DNA from: Orientallactaga sibirica | Lineage: Eukaryota > Chordata > Mammalia > Rodentia > Dipodidae | NCBI GenBank assembly: GCA_036365145.1 | Contig: JAEOAD010000034.1 | Span: forward strand, 14,909,501 to 14,973,500 | Direction: 5' to 3' | Length of the DNA stretch: 64,000 nt | Part shown: piece after piece, positions 32,225 through 43,835 of the stretch | Position numbering within the stretch: the first letter of the stretch is position 1 | Layout: every line of letters starts with the position of its first letter | Position numbers and translations under genes: made by a program | Notes under the pieces: model-generated | Seen by the model: the letters and a program-made list of their open reading frames with translations, nothing else | Databases searched by the model: none | What the model was told of the DNA's origin: nothing

Positions 32225-32400
32225 GAAATGTTCTCACAGAGCTGATGAAGCTTTCCAGTCAATTTGCATAAGATAGGTTCTATCCTGTTAGAACAGCAAA
32301 TTAATAGCTCATTTTATGGATTGAGCAATCAACACCTACAGCCCATTAAATTTAACAACAAACTGCTGATGATCTGCCTTTCAGCTGGATCCCACCGTCA
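32225..32400. other. Candidate conserved non-coding element
   Basis: Dense run of transcription-factor-like cores without repeats: 'tcaatttgcataa' (octamer-like half), 'cagcaaattaatagctcatt', 'gattgagcaatcaa' and 'cattaaatttaacaac'. No open frame. Conservation is untested. Confidence 0.3.
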
Positions 32401-33539
32401 ACTCCTGTGCTTCCTCTTCCTTCTCCCCTGACCTTTCTATTTCCTTCCATCTCCTTTCCCATGAACCCTCCTCCTAGATCCTCATTTTCTCATTAGTAAA
32501 CATGATGTTAATTCAACTCCCCAGGATGTCTTCGATGCTAGGGCTAGAAGGTCTTCTTAGTCTCCCAAGTGGGTTCTGTCACCTGCAGTGTGCCCTGAAG
32601 TCCAGATAGCTGCATACATGCTCACTTTGGGGCCCTTTGCTAGGCCATGGGAATGAGCAATCAATATTTTATTAAGGCGTTAAGGTGGAGATAAAAGATG
32701 CATGAAGTGGTATGCACGGAGAAGCTCGCTGACAAAGGAGTGGGTGACATTATAACTAACCTTGGTGGCTAAGACTTATGTGGATGGAATTTTCTAAGGA
32801 AGTCTCCACTCTGATCCTCTCAAGGAGATGAGAACTAGCTTTTTATAAACGACTTTGTCAAATTTCTTAGACCCTTCAACTTCACCTTCTCTAAGAAACT
32901 TCTAATTGCTTTAAATGGGTGGGTTTTCTGTCTCAGTGGATGAGGCCCAAGATGATATGGTCAACTAGACCTTCATTAGTGAAGGCTTCTCATGGATTTT
33001 GAATATCCCTCTAGGTGGAAGCATTTTGTATTACAACTGTGCCTTATTGGCAGAGTCTCAGAGAGCCTGATGTAAGTAAGGTGGTGTGTGTTAGGGTGGG
33101 TTATTGACCTCAGTCACTGTACTGTAGTAGGATAGCATATTCTCACCTTTGGTCAGCACTTTGGTCTTTGTGGAGAGTATATCGGGTTTGTCCATATGAA
33201 TTACTTTGGTCAATGAACTGAGAGTGGACAAGACATGATGTGGTTTGGTTTGGGCGCTTGTCCTGCCATTTTCCACCTGGACAAGTTGATAGTCTGAGGA
33301 GACTGAGAGATATGCCTATAGTCTGAAGCCACTGCAATCCAGACCCTGTCAAAGGGCAGGCTGAAACAGAGCCACGCACTGGAGCTCAGCCCAAGTCCAA
33401 ACTCAGAGCAAACCCAAGTGACCTCACCCCATTAACATGAAGATAGCTACTTGGTGTTTACAGCCACTGAGTTTTGAGTTGTGTTTGCATAGTACATGTG
33501 TAAATATTGCTGGAAGTTTCTCCCCTGCCTGGTTCTTGT
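32401..33539. other. Single-copy DNA, no gene seen
   Basis: CT-rich at 32400-32480. Two overlapping minus-strand frames (61 and 78 codons, 33091-33379) lack domain features. Confidence 0.4.
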
Positions 33540-33576
33540 GTGTGTGTATGTGTGTGTACACATTCAGACATGTGCA

Positions 33577-33657
<81 letters not shown>

Positions 33658-33940
33658 CTGGTGCACTGGCATGTGAAGGCCAGACGAGAACTTGAAGTGT
33701 CTCCTCAGGTGCTATTCACCTTTTTTAAACAGAGTTTAACATTGGCCTGGGGCTCATCAATTGGCTTAACTGGTTGGTCATTGAGGCCCAGGGATCTGCC
33801 CATCTTCCCCTTCCCAGTGCTGGGATTATTACAAGCCTATGCCACCACACCTGACCTTTTTACATGCATTCTGGTATTGAACTCAGGTCCTCCTGCTTGC
33901 AAGGCAAGCACTTTACTCACTGAACTATTTCCTTAGCAGT
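33540..33940 (-). mobile_element. B4 SINE with expanded (GT)n(GA)n tail
   Basis: Tail GT/GA (33577-33654), 'catgtgaaggccagacgaga', body 'ccagtgctgggattattaca', 'attgaactcaggtcctcctg' and head 'ctgaactatttccttagc', all reversed. Confidence 0.82.
33577..33654. repeat. (GT)n(GA)n compound microsatellite
   Basis: About 19 bases GT followed by about 59 bases GA with one CAGA interruption. Confidence 0.95.
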
Positions 33941-35215
33941 CTTGCTGGGTTCTTTGAGGTTCATTTTGTCATCCTGCTTCATGCACTGCACCCACAGTAG
34001 GATGCTGAGAATCACTCACCTCCTCATCCCTGATTGCCTGCCCTGCCTTCATCTCTGTTCCGCATCCAACGTCCTTCCCATTCTCATCTTGTGATGTCCT
34101 CCCTGGTTTACAGCTCACTTCTCTTCACAGGCAGAATCATGATGCTGCTTCTCTGTATATGATTGCACTTTCCTTTTCACCTCTGGTTAATTCTCCACAG
34201 CCTTTGGGGCACATATAGAAGGAGAGAAGAAGGTAGAAGGAACTGTATCTCCCCTTTAGTATGGGCCCCTTCACTGCAAGGGCTCTGGCCTTTCTGTGAA
34301 TTCTCAGCAGGAGGGAAGTGCTTCCACCTCGAGAAAGGCTGTGGAAGGCTGTACCTCTTCATTGAGCCAAACATATACCCTCAGCATTCAGAAGCCAGCC
34401 TTCAATGACTCCTGTGTGTGTAGCCATGAGCACTTAACCTGTGTGAGAGCTGTCCCTGGGATGAGGATGGCTGATTCTGGCACCTGCATTTCCAGGGCCA
34501 GTAGGACCCAGCTGGTGTTTGGGTCACATTCGTTTGAAGGCTTATTTCCTCAATTAGAGTACTTCTTAGAATGAACTCATACAGAATTTATCATAATTCA
34601 TTTTCTTTTAAGGAATAGAATAGAAAGGCATCTTGAATTGACCTATTTAAGCAAGAAAAGAAAGAAAGAAACACATGATTGAAAGGTTCTAGGGATCTTT
34701 AAGGTCAGATAGGGATTAAGCTAGGTGCTCCCTGATCTCGCCAGGACTCTGCAATACATTTCTTGCTTCTTGTCACCTCTGTTTTAATTCCAAGAAGGTC
34801 TCTCTACAGTGTGGACCTGGATAGACTATGGTTCTCTCATAGCCTTGCAGCGGAATGACAGCTTCTCCTTATAATTCCAGGGGCTGACACTTGTTGAAAA
34901 AATCTCATTTATGTGTTCACTCTGGAATGAATCACCATGACCTAAAAGATTAGCCAGGCATGAGTCAAGTCCCACCTTTGGTTCAGGGTAAGGGAGGAAG
35001 TTGGAATTAGTTCTGTCTGGGTCATCTGGACTTTGAGTAGTGGAGGGATCATTTCCTAAAGGAGCATGAAGGGCTGATGCTAGAAATCAGAAGAATGGAT
35101 ACTGGGGCAGGGAACCCCACAATTCCAGTCTGTATTATTCCTGTCTCTATTCTATTTGAATCAGAAGAAGGCTGATATATATTATTACATCTGGCTTGGG
35201 AAAAAAATCAACAAT
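33941..35215. other. Single-copy DNA, no gene seen
   Basis: Weak L2-like CT-rich texture at 33970-34200. Overlapping frames (81 and 92 codons plus, 65 minus) at 34163-34574 have no recognised domain. No named element otherwise. Confidence 0.35.
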
Positions 35216-35218
35216 TCA

Positions 35219-35426
35219 GGGCTTGAGAAGTAGCTTAACGATGAACACACTTGCCTGTGATACATAAGGACTTAGGTTTGACTCCCCAGAATCCACATAA
35301 GCCAGATGTACATGGTGGCACATGTGTCTTGCTTGTTTGCAGTGGCTAGAGGCCCCAGAGTGCCCATTCTCTCCTCCCTCTCTTTTTCTCTCATATAAAT
35401 AAATAAATAAAAATATTTTTAAAAAC
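35219..35426 (+). mobile_element. DIP SINE, forward
   Basis: 'gggcttgagaagtagcttaa', 'aggtttgactccccagaatc', 'cataagccagatgtacatgg', 'gtttgcagtggctagaggcc', then (AAAT)n. Diverged, especially in the head. Confidence 0.88.
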
Positions 35427-35627
35427 CAGGCAATTCCATGCTATCATATTTGCAAACTCATCCCTGAGTAGGAGGCACTAAGATAACCTATTATTGAATG
35501 TCCTTTCTCTTAGAGCACAAGAAAGAACCACATTGGCTCCTCTCTGTCTCTTTGAATGTGCTCTGTAGCTTCCTCCTTCATCTCTTCAAAGGTCTCGGGT
35601 TTATCCTGTAGCTTTTAAATCACTTTT

Positions 35628-35780
35628 CAGATTTCTTGTCTAGGAAGGGTCTCACTGTAGCCCAGGCTGACCTGGAACTCACTCTGTAGTTCAGGCTGGC
35701 TTTGGACTCATAAAGATCCTCCTACATCAGCCTCCTCAGTGCTAGGATTAAACACATGAGCCATGACATCTGGCTTCAGG
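35628..35780 (-). mobile_element. B1 SINE
   Basis: 'gaagggtctcactgtagccc', 'gacctggaactcactctgta' and 'ctcctcagtgctaggattaa' are a reversed B1. Confidence 0.88.
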
Positions 35781-35985
35781 ATGTCTTAAACTGACTTTAT
35801 TTCTTAGAACAGGTTTAGATTTACAGAAAAATTGAGAAAAGAGTAGAGAGTTCTCATACTTCCAAGTTTCTGATTGTATGATCACTACTTCAGTATGTAC
35901 ATTTATTACAAGAATGAACCAGCATTAATATAATATCATTATTTAATCACTCTCAGACATTAAACATAGTCCTTTTGGAAATTAA
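35781..35985 (-). mobile_element. Old L1 3'-type fragment (tentative)
   Basis: 'agaacaggtttagatttaca', 'aaaaattgagaaaagagtag' and 'gtatgtacatttattacaag' recall a reversed L1M-type 3' segment. Sub-family uncertain. Confidence 0.4.
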
Positions 35986-37060
35986 AAAGTCCAATCTGGT
36001 CCAAATCAATACTACAGTTTTCCATATAATCAGAGCTTCTTTCTCTCCATCCCCAGGTCAAGCCTTACCCATGGTTCAAGAATTATATGGGGAGAACAAG
36101 GATTAGTGTTAATGCTTATTTATCATCATTTTACTTTTCACTTTTCACCTCCTACCATTGCCCTGTGGATGATTTCTTTAGAACCTTGTCCAGGAATGAA
36201 GATATTAGTGTAAAAGGGTAAAATCTTATGGGCTTATAGAACTAGTGCTGTTATAATCTGACCACTGTGGCCCCTACTCTCACAGACTGTTTTTCATAGG
36301 ATACATTGGCAATTAATGGAAGCCTGCTACAAGACCTTGATTACTCCTTTCCCATAACACCCTATAATTCCTATTCTTAGTAGTTCACCTTCAATCTTTC
36401 TCTTCTAGAATCTCCTTATCTTCTCAGGTAGCTTCCTAGGGCTGAGTGTTTTCAGGATTCCACATACATGACCTTACTCTGTGGCACTCTGTGTACCCCA
36501 TCAACTTTTAGAATTATAGCTAGTCCTTCCTGGCTGCTGTCATGGGTACTTTCAGCCAGCCTCAGTGCTCCCATTTGCCTCCAGACTTCTGGGGACTCCA
36601 TGCCAGGTGTCCCTCAGGACTCTTCCCTAAGATTCATCTTATTTCCTGGCACCGTAGACCTAGACCAAGAACTTACAAATCTGTAACTACCATGGATAGA
36701 AGATGCCATGTCCCCTTCTTCCCGGCAACACTCCTCCCCTGCCTTCTGGGAGTGGATCTCTGCTTTCATCCCCACAGAGAGGGCTGACTATCCCAAGTCT
36801 CTCTTAGTTCCTACAAATACCCTTGGATGAATTCTTCTCATTGTTCTTTATGCTCTTCTGGAGAAGATTCTATTTTTCCAAAATGACTAATAGTACTTCT
36901 GGTGTGACATATTATCTAGGTTCTATTTCAATTCTCCTCTCTACAGGTAAAATTTCTCCTTGACTCTGGGAATATTGTGATGGACTTGAAATCAACAGAC
37001 TGTGACTAAAGTGAGGCTGTGTGAAAATCTTAGCTTGCTGAACACTTGGATTGGAGGTCC
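35986..37060. other. Single-copy DNA, no gene seen
   Basis: About 1 kb of moderately AT-rich DNA, frames up to 81 codons (36542-36787) without domain features. Confidence 0.4.
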
Positions 37061-37381
37061 TGTGGTGTTTTGATTCAGGGTGTCCCCCATGAACTTAGGT
37101 ATTCTGAATGCTAGTCTCCCCAGCTGATGGCAATTGGGAATTAATGCCTCCTGGATGTAGTGTATTATTGGAGGTGGGGTATTAAAGCCAGTTTACCCTT
37201 GCCCGTGTTTGGCACACTCTCCTGTTCCTGTTGTCTACCTGATGTCCAAGAGGTTATGTCCACTCTCTGCTCATGCCATTGTTTTCCCTGCCATTGTGGA
37301 GCATCCCCTCAAGTCTGTAAGCCAAAATAAACCCTTTTTCCCCCAAAGCTACTCTTGGTCAGGTAATTTCTGCCAGCAACA
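37061..37381 (+). mobile_element. MaLR solo LTR with perfect 5-bp duplication
   Basis: Starts 'tgtggtgttttgattcaggg', has 'gtaagccaaaataaaccctt' (AATAAA) and ends 'ctgccagcaaca'. Flanked on both sides by GGTCC (37056-37060, 37382-37386), which fixes both borders. 321 bp; same subfamily as 7919-8273 and 63072-63417. Confidence 0.92.
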
Positions 37382-37386
37382 GGTCC

Positions 37387-37918
37387 TGAGTTTCACTTAA
37401 GCAGACTGTAAAGCTATGAATAAGCCCAGAGTAGCCCATGAGGAACCAGAGAGAACCCTAAAGATTAGAGGAAGAACAAGAAGTATCTCGTGAGTGCCCT
37501 AGCAGCTCCATGTCAAGGACTAATTGCTCTAGAAGAGACTGCAAGACAAAATTGCCCAAACTTTTTCTGGATTTCTGATACTCAGAAACTATGAGAGCAA
37601 ATAAAATGGTATTCTGTAAATGGTGAGGTGGTAAGTTACAAGGAAGTGCTAAGTGCAATAGCTTCAGGTTAGAGGTGGCTCAGGTGCAGTACATCATGGG
37701 GCCCTCTGGTTATTTTATCAGTCCTTTCAGGGGAATGGACAGCTTCTCTTTACAAGCAAAGGTCCTGGTCCTTCTTTGCTTGTGACTTTGCAACCTTAGC
37801 TGGAGTTTCTAGAAAGTGCAACCACTCCTATAGGAGTGGTCAGTGGGCCAGAGACAGACCTTGACTGCTGGTTACTAGTCTAAGAGAATCACAGAAACTG
37901 AAATACCAAAACGTTTAT
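37387..37918. other. Single-copy DNA, no gene seen
   Basis: No named repeat or exon. An inverted 'cactcctataggagtg' hairpin sits at 37824-37839. Confidence 0.4.
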
Positions 37919-38125
37919 CAGGTCAAGGAGATGGTTCAGTCATTAAAAGTGCTTGCTTGCCAAGCCTGCCGGCCCAGGTTTGATTCCTCAGTACTCACAT
38001 AAAGCCAGATGCACGTGACGAATGAGTCTGGAGTTTGTTTGCAGTGGCAAGATGACCTGATGTACCCATTCTCTCTCTCACAGACATATGCACAAATAAA
38101 TATAAAATAAAATAATTACAAGTGT
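37919..38125 (+). mobile_element. DIP SINE, forward
   Basis: 'caaggagatggttcagtcat', 'caggtttgattcctcagtac', 'cataaagccagatgcacgtg', 'gtttgcagtggcaagatgac', A-rich tail with 'aaataaatataaaataaaat'. Confidence 0.87.
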
Positions 38126-38656
38126 TTTAAAAATAACTTTTATACTATTTGATAATTAATTGACTCTAATAATAAACATTTAGGTCTAGGATGTTTTATT
38201 AATTGCATTTCATTTTATAGCAATTTCTCTTTCTTGGGTTTTATAATAGTACTTGTCTGTAGTGAGCAGGTCATGCAAAAAAAAAGAACACAGAAAAATA
38301 AAACATAGGCCCTTCATCCAGAACAATTGATGAAGTAAGGAGTGCTCTAGGAATCTTGTTTCAAAGCTTGCTACATTGCAGTGGCCATCTCTGGTATGTA
38401 TAGAAGACCACTGTCTCATGTAATTGTTATCATGGCTTTGCAATGGAGACATTATCATTTCCATGATAGAAGTGAGAAAATTGAGGTTGACATTAAATAT
38501 TTATAGCAAATGATTATCATTTGTTTAATTATTCTAACCAGTGTTCATCACCCTTCCACCACATATGGTTACAGAAACATGCTGTGTGTCATGTAACTTG
38601 CCTGCATCTTCTGGACAGATCCTATCTAACTGATTTGGAGATTCTCTATATGACCC
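38126..38656. other. AT-rich single-copy DNA
   Basis: Weak MIR trace at 38440-38500 ('gtgagaaaattgaggttgac'). No gene. Confidence 0.4.
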
Positions 38657-38997
38657 TGTGGTGATATGAATGTAAAACGACCCCATAGGTTTGTTTGCAT
38701 ACTTACTCCCCAGCTGACAATGCTGTTCTGGAAGGTTGTGGAACCTTTAGTAGGTGGAGCCTTGCTGAAGGAAGTGTGCCCCTGGGGAGCAGGCTTTGAG
38801 GTGCTATAGTCAGGCCCCACATGGTGTTCTCTCTCACTCTCTTTCCTCCCTGCTGAAGTGATGATGTGACTCTGGAGCCCTCCTCCTGCTGTGCATTCCC
38901 TGGACTCAAACCTTTGGAACTACAAACCGAAATAAACTCTTTCCTAAGTTGGTCTGGTCAAATATTTGTTCACAGCAATGAGAAAGTAACTGATACA
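38657..38997 (+). mobile_element. MaLR LTR (ORR1-like)
   Basis: 'tgtggtgatatgaatgtaaa', 'ccagctgacaatgctgttct', 'aggttgtggaacctttagta', 'aaccgaaataaactctttcc' (AATAAA) and end 'gaaagtaactgataca'. 341 bp. Target duplication is not clear. Confidence 0.85.
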
Positions 38998-39234
38998 GAT
39001 GTGGTGTGGCCAGTGGAACTGAGAGAAAGGGTCAGTGCATCAGAAGTGAATGGAAGCTCCAAGAAGTACTGCGTGCTTCCACCACTGTGCAGATCCTGCT
39101 GTGGGAGGTTTGACACCCAACGGAGTTGCTCTTTGAGCCTCAGAGAATGCATTACAGAAGCAGATGCAAGGACACATATAGCAGGGTTTACTGTAGTCCT
39201 CATTTTCCTCAGCTGCTTTGTTTAACTATCTTTC

Positions 39235-39545
39235 CTCTATCTTTCATTTTGTTTAAAAATTATAGTTGTACAGAGTTTTTTAATTAAACCAGGTCTATAG
39301 ATGCATAGAATGCACTTTGATCATATTTACCCATTGCTCTCTATTATCCCCATCCCTTCTCCAGTTCTTCTTGGTATCTCTAGTATTTCCTCTTTAAGTT
39401 TAATGTCCTTCTCCTCTCTCAGCTTCCACATATGAGATAAACCATCTGGTATTTGTCTTTCTGAGTCTATCTTACTTCACTTAACATAATGATGTCCAGT
39501 TCTATCCATTTTCCTGTAGATGCATAACTTCCTTTTCCTTCGTGT
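39235..39545 (-). mobile_element. L1 3' end
   Basis: 'ccacatatgagataaaccat', 'acttcacttaacataatgat' and 'ccagttctatccattttcct' are the reversed L1 3' order; the left side is T-rich as expected next to a poly(A) origin. Confidence 0.7.
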
Positions 39546-39639
39546 GTAATAATATATATATATATGTATGTATGGAGAGAGAGAGACAGAGTACAAGAAT
39601 ATATATATATTCTTGGACTCCTTCTTGGATGATTGGATC

Positions 39640-39720
39640 TCTTGAAGGAAACCAGATACTTCCATCTCTGTGTACCCAGAACCTATTACATAGTAGGTGC
39701 TTCATGAACATTTTTTTAAG
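39640..39720 (+). mobile_element. L2 3' end remnant
   Basis: 'cccagaacctattacatagt' and 'aggtgcttcatgaacatttt' match the L2 3' terminus (…acatagtaggtgctcaataaat…). Confidence 0.55.
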
Positions 39721-39991
39721 CTCAGAAGATTAAATGTTACTTGAACAAAGGTAGATTCAATTATGATATGTAAAATTGGATTATTCAAATAACATATGGT
39801 TTTGCTAATAGAAGTCTGTTTTAGAAATCTGTGACTATAATTTGGTTCTGTTTGCTTAAAGTATTTCTTAAATTAAATAATGCAAATAGACCTAGTAAAA
39901 ATCTCAACCACATCATAAGTATAAAATGAAAAGTAAAATTTCTCTTTTTATACTATCCTTATCTATGTGTGTTTAATAAGCTCTGTATGGT

Positions 39992-40335
39992 ATTAGTCAG
40001 CTTTCCATCACTGTGACAAAACATCCATGACAAGCAAATGATAAGGAGGAAAGGATTATTTTGGCTCACAGGTGCAGAGCTTTTAGTCCATGGTTGTTTG
40101 GATAGGTTGATGTTGGGCTGTGGTGAGTCTGAACACTGATGGGGATGCATGTGGAAGGAAACTGCTCAGCTCATGGAAGCTGGGAGGCAGAGAAACACAG
40201 GAAGGGCCCAAGGTTGCAATATCCCCTTCAAGAGCACAACCCTTAACTTCCTTCCACTATGCCTCTCCTCTTAATGGCTCCCACTTCCCGATAGTTTCAA
40301 TCTGAGCCCCAAACCTTTAACCTATGGGCCATTTG
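39992..40335 (-). mobile_element. MaLR LTR (ORR1-like), reversed
   Basis: 'tattagtcagctttccatca', 'ctgtgacaaaacatccatga', 'aggaaaggattattttggct' and 'gagccccaaacctttaacct' place a reversed LTR. Its final U3 end is missing. Confidence 0.7.
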
Positions 40336-40359
40336 GGGGGGGATGGGATTCCATGTCTT

Positions 40360-40727
40360 TTAAAAGCATGTGCATGTGTATGTATAGAGGTAGTCCAAGT
40401 ACACACAGTATGATGCATGATATTTTCTCCCATATAACATTGTATATTAGAGACCATCTCTTATCAGAACTCATAGAGCTATACAGTTCTTTTTGAGGAT
40501 ATGTGGTATTCAATCTTATGGGTATTTTCTAATTTGTCTAACTAGCCATCAGTGCAAGGACTTTTAGGTTGTCTTCTGGCTTTTGCTGTTATAAACAATA
40601 TTTCAATTAAAATATTTGTTCAGGAATACATATACACAAAATCTGTTACCTCAATTACTAAAGGTAGAGTTGCTGGGCCAGAAGTCATGTTTATCATAAT
40701 TGTTATTTTTATTCTTAATTCTGAAGC
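40360..40727 (-). mobile_element. Old L1 3' region
   Basis: 'gaggatatgtggtattcaat', 'ctggcttttgctgttataaa', 'caatatttcaattaaaatat' and 'agagttgctgggccagaagt' are reversed L1M landmarks (…GCTGTTATGAATAA…ATTGCTGGGTCA…). Confidence 0.7.
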
Positions 40728-40774
<47 letters not shown>

Positions 40775-40781
40775 ATCTATC

Positions 40782-40818
<37 letters not shown>

Positions 40819-40830
40819 CCTATTTATCTA
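40728..40830. repeat. (CTAT)n tetranucleotide microsatellite
   Basis: About 25 CTAT units with three interruptions (a TTCT, a CATC and a CTAC). It underlies an Ile/Tyr/Leu/Ser frame (40552-41028) that is not a gene. Likely highly length-variable. Confidence 0.97.
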
Positions 40831-40869
40831 TACATATATATGTTCACATACATATTTGCTTCAAATCTC

Positions 40870-41240
40870 TCTGTTTTGGGAGGTATGTGTGTGCATGTGT
40901 GTATTTGTAGGTGTGTGCATTTGTGTGTGGTGATGTGTGTGCAGATGTGTGCCCTGTGCTCATGCATGTGGAGGCCAGAGAATGACATCAGTGTCCCTAT
41001 CTGTTGTTCTTCCACTTTATTTCCCTGAGTCAGGGTTTCTTACTGAACCTTGAGCTCCTCATTTTCAGTAAATCTGACTGATCAGGGAGCTCCTGTGATT
41101 TCTTATCTCTACCCCCTTAGCACAGGGGTTACAAGCATGTGTAGCCATGCCTGGATTTTTTACTTAGGTTCTGGGGATCCAACTCAGGATTTTATGCTTG
41201 TGCTGCAAGTGCTCTTATCCACTGGTACATCTCCCAAGGC
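40870..41240 (-). mobile_element. B4 SINE
   Basis: Tail 'tgcatgtggaggccagagaa', 'ccctgagtcagggtttctta', 'accttgagctcctcattttc', 'gttctggggatccaactcag' and head 'atccactggtacatctccca', reversed. Confidence 0.85.
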
Positions 41241-41255
41241 CCTTAATATTTCTTT

Positions 41256-41288
41256 AAAAAATTTTATGTTTGTATGTATGTATGTATG

Positions 41289-41319
<31 letters not shown>

Positions 41320-41459
41320 GAGAGAGAATGCCAGGGCTTCCAGCCATTGTAAATGAACCCCAGATGCATGTGCATCTGGCTTACGTGGGTTCTGGGGAAT
41401 CAAACCTGGATCTTTAGGCTTCTCAGACAAGTGCCTTAACAGCTAAGCCATCTCTCCAG
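41256..41459 (-). mobile_element. DIP SINE with (GTAT)n-replaced tail
   Basis: 'gaatgccagggcttccagcc', 'cagatgcatgtgcatctggc', head 'aagccatctctccagc'. A 10-bp segment next to 'caccttgtg' is deleted. The usual tail is replaced by (GTAT)n (41271-41318). Duplication 'ccttaatatttcttt' / 'ccttaatgtttccttt'. Confidence 0.9.
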
Positions 41460-41479
41460 CCTTAATGTTTCCTTTTTAA

Positions 41480-42235
41480 AAGAAGTGAAATGTCTCAGTT
41501 ACTCTTTCCCAAGTTGCTTTCCATGACTATTTAACATTGTTATGTATGCCTAACATTCTAATATGGATATTCACACATACATTTGGATATTTATTGCATA
41601 TATTTTGTACTAGGAACATATAGTGTTATAGATTGATATTTTGAAATAAATGTCATAATATATTACTTTTCACTGAACATTTTGTTTTTGAGTTTGGCTA
41701 TGTAGATGTATGAAGATCAGCTATTTTACCTGTTATCATATTGTAGTGTATCACAAGTCAGCATTTGTCTGGTCTATTGAAGGGCAGGAAAGCTATTTTG
41801 CTACAAATGCAGTACTATAGTAAACAACTTTGCCCATGACGTCTTGCATGTGTGTACTACAAATTCACACATGCATATAAACACACACACTTTAATGGTG
41901 GAGATGCATAAACAGTGTTGTCGAGAGAATACACACATCTGCAGCTTACTAGACATTGCCAAATTGCTCTCCTGAGTGCTTGTATCAGTTTACATTCTCA
42001 ACAACACCAAATGGATACCTTTCTCTTATATCCATGCCAATATTTGGTGTTACAATATTTGTAAAATAATGTAATACTTACCTTGGTGTGAAGTGACACC
42101 TCATGGTTTTAATTCAGTTATCTCTACATATGGTTATTGGCCATTTGTGCTTTCTCTTCCACAAACTGCCTATTTATATATTTGGTTCACCTTTCTATTG
42201 GACACTTTGTTTTTTGTTTGGCTTTTAATTGAAAT
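41480..42235 (-). mobile_element. Old L1 3' region
   Basis: 'gccaaattgctctcctgagt', 'cagtttacattctcaacaac', 'ggtgtgaagtgacacctcat' and 'gttattggccatttgtgctt' are the textbook reversed L1M order. Probably continues the copy at 40360, interrupted by the B4, DIP and microsatellites. Confidence 0.8.
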
Positions 42236-42318
42236 TTTTATTGTCATAATTGCAGATCACACGAAGTTATGAGAAATAATGCAGAAAGAATCTCAGAATA
42301 TGTATTTTGGTTTTCCCC

Positions 42319-42669
42319 TGTAGTGGTTTGAATGTAAAGTTTCCCCCATAGCCTCATGTGTTTGAATACTTAATCCCCAGCTGTTAGTGCTGTTTGGGAG
42401 GTTGTGGAACCATTAGAAGGTTGGAGGCTTGCTGAAGGAAGTGTTATTTAGGGTGGTCCTCGGAGTTCTTTCAGTCTAGTCTTGCTTTCCCTTTCTACTT
42501 CCTCCATGCTGATGTGACAATGTGATACTAGTTTCCCACTCTTGCCATGCTTTCCCTGCCATGACAGACTCCACCTTCTGGAAGTGTAAGCCAAACTAAA
42601 AACCTTTTTTTTCCATAAGCTGTTTCTTGTCAGGTATTTTGTCCCAGCAATGAGAAAGTGTCATAGACA
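42319..42669 (+). mobile_element. MaLR LTR (ORR1-like)
   Basis: 'tgtagtggtttgaatgtaaa', 'ccagctgttagtgctgtttg', 'gtgtaagccaaactaaaaac' (AATAAA mutated to AACTAAA) and end 'gagaaagtgtcatagaca'. Confidence 0.87.
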
Positions 42670-42997
42670 ACTTCATGTTGCTGGGATGAAATCTAAACCA
42701 GACATAGTTTATGGGAAGAAGGTTTTATTTAAAGCTTACAGATCCAAGGGGAAGTACCATCAGTGATGCCAGAAGCTACTTCCATACATCCAAGCAGAGA
42801 GAAACAACCAAACAGCCCATAAAAACCGAAAGCAGCAAACACAAATGGGCAGCAAGCAGCAGGGACCCAGTCAGAGATCAGACTCCTCTGCATATCTTTG
42901 AGCTGGAATTCAAGTGGCTGGAGTCCAAAGTTACAAGCTTTAATAAAGCACCCGAGACTATAGATTACATATATTCAAACTATCACAGAAAGTAACT
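42670..42997 (-). mobile_element. MaLR LTR, reversed, abutting the previous one
   Basis: 'ggttttatttaaagcttaca' (reversed AATAAA side), 'aagtaccatcagtgatgcc' and terminal 'atattcaaactatcaca', the reverse of a U3 start (TGTGATAGTTTGAAT). Together with 42319-42669 it forms an inverted LTR pair with no spacer. Confidence 0.7.
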
Positions 42998-43146
42998 ATT
43001 TTGGCTCCTTGATAATATTTCCAAAACAATAGTATGTGATAATTACCAGGATATCAACAATCCATTAATACAATCCATTGATCATGTTCACATCAGCTGA
43101 CTTTCCCTAGCACTCATTTCAGTGTGTTGTATGTGTGTGCATTGAC

Positions 43147-43147
<1 letters not shown>

Positions 43148-43190
<43 letters not shown>
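43148..43190. repeat. (GT)n microsatellite
   Basis: Eighteen or more GT units ending in 'gcgtgtt'. Confidence 0.95.
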
Positions 43191-43835
43191 ACATGTGACA
43201 TTAAGTTACTGATTCCATTTCTGTAATTGTTATAGACATCTTCGGGTTTTAAATTTCTTTTTAAATCCATTTTAAGTTGTACCAAATTTCTACCAAATTG
43301 GCAATTTTAGCTAATTATTGTCATTACTTTCCAGGGATTCCTGTCAGCCTGAGTCTCTGTGATCCCTAAATTACAGTCTTCTCAGGACCCACACACCCTG
43401 GCAGTGTCCCTCATCTATGATAGAATGAGCCATCCTTTAGCTGGGAGCTATTCAGGTGAATCAGAATCAGACAAACTTTATTTAAAATTCCTCCTTCACC
43501 AGGCAAGTGTGGACCAGAGACTTAATGTCTCTAGTCTGTGGTTCATACATGCATAAAATAAGAGACAACTGGGAATGAGAATAGCCTAGACCAGAACCCA
43601 GCAAGCACCTGAAAAATGAAACTCCCTTTTTCTTTGTACCTGAACATTTATGTCCAAGATTTTCTACCACCAGACATTATGAAGGTGGGGACTATGTCTG
43701 ACTTAATTTACCCTCCTGACTGGCATGATCATCATGAAATGCTCACTGAATGGAAGAGCTGTGCCTAGGGGAGGCAGATTACCCATATGAGTGGCACAGA
43801 AAGAGAAATCACCTGATGTGGAATCTCATATTAGT
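43191..43835. other. Single-copy DNA, no gene seen
   Basis: No named repeat; open frames under 70 codons. Confidence 0.4.

Noticed and set aside
40552..41028. 158-codon plus-strand frame
   Set aside because: More than half comes from (CTAT)n and GT-rich SINE tail; it overlaps an L1 remnant. Not a gene.
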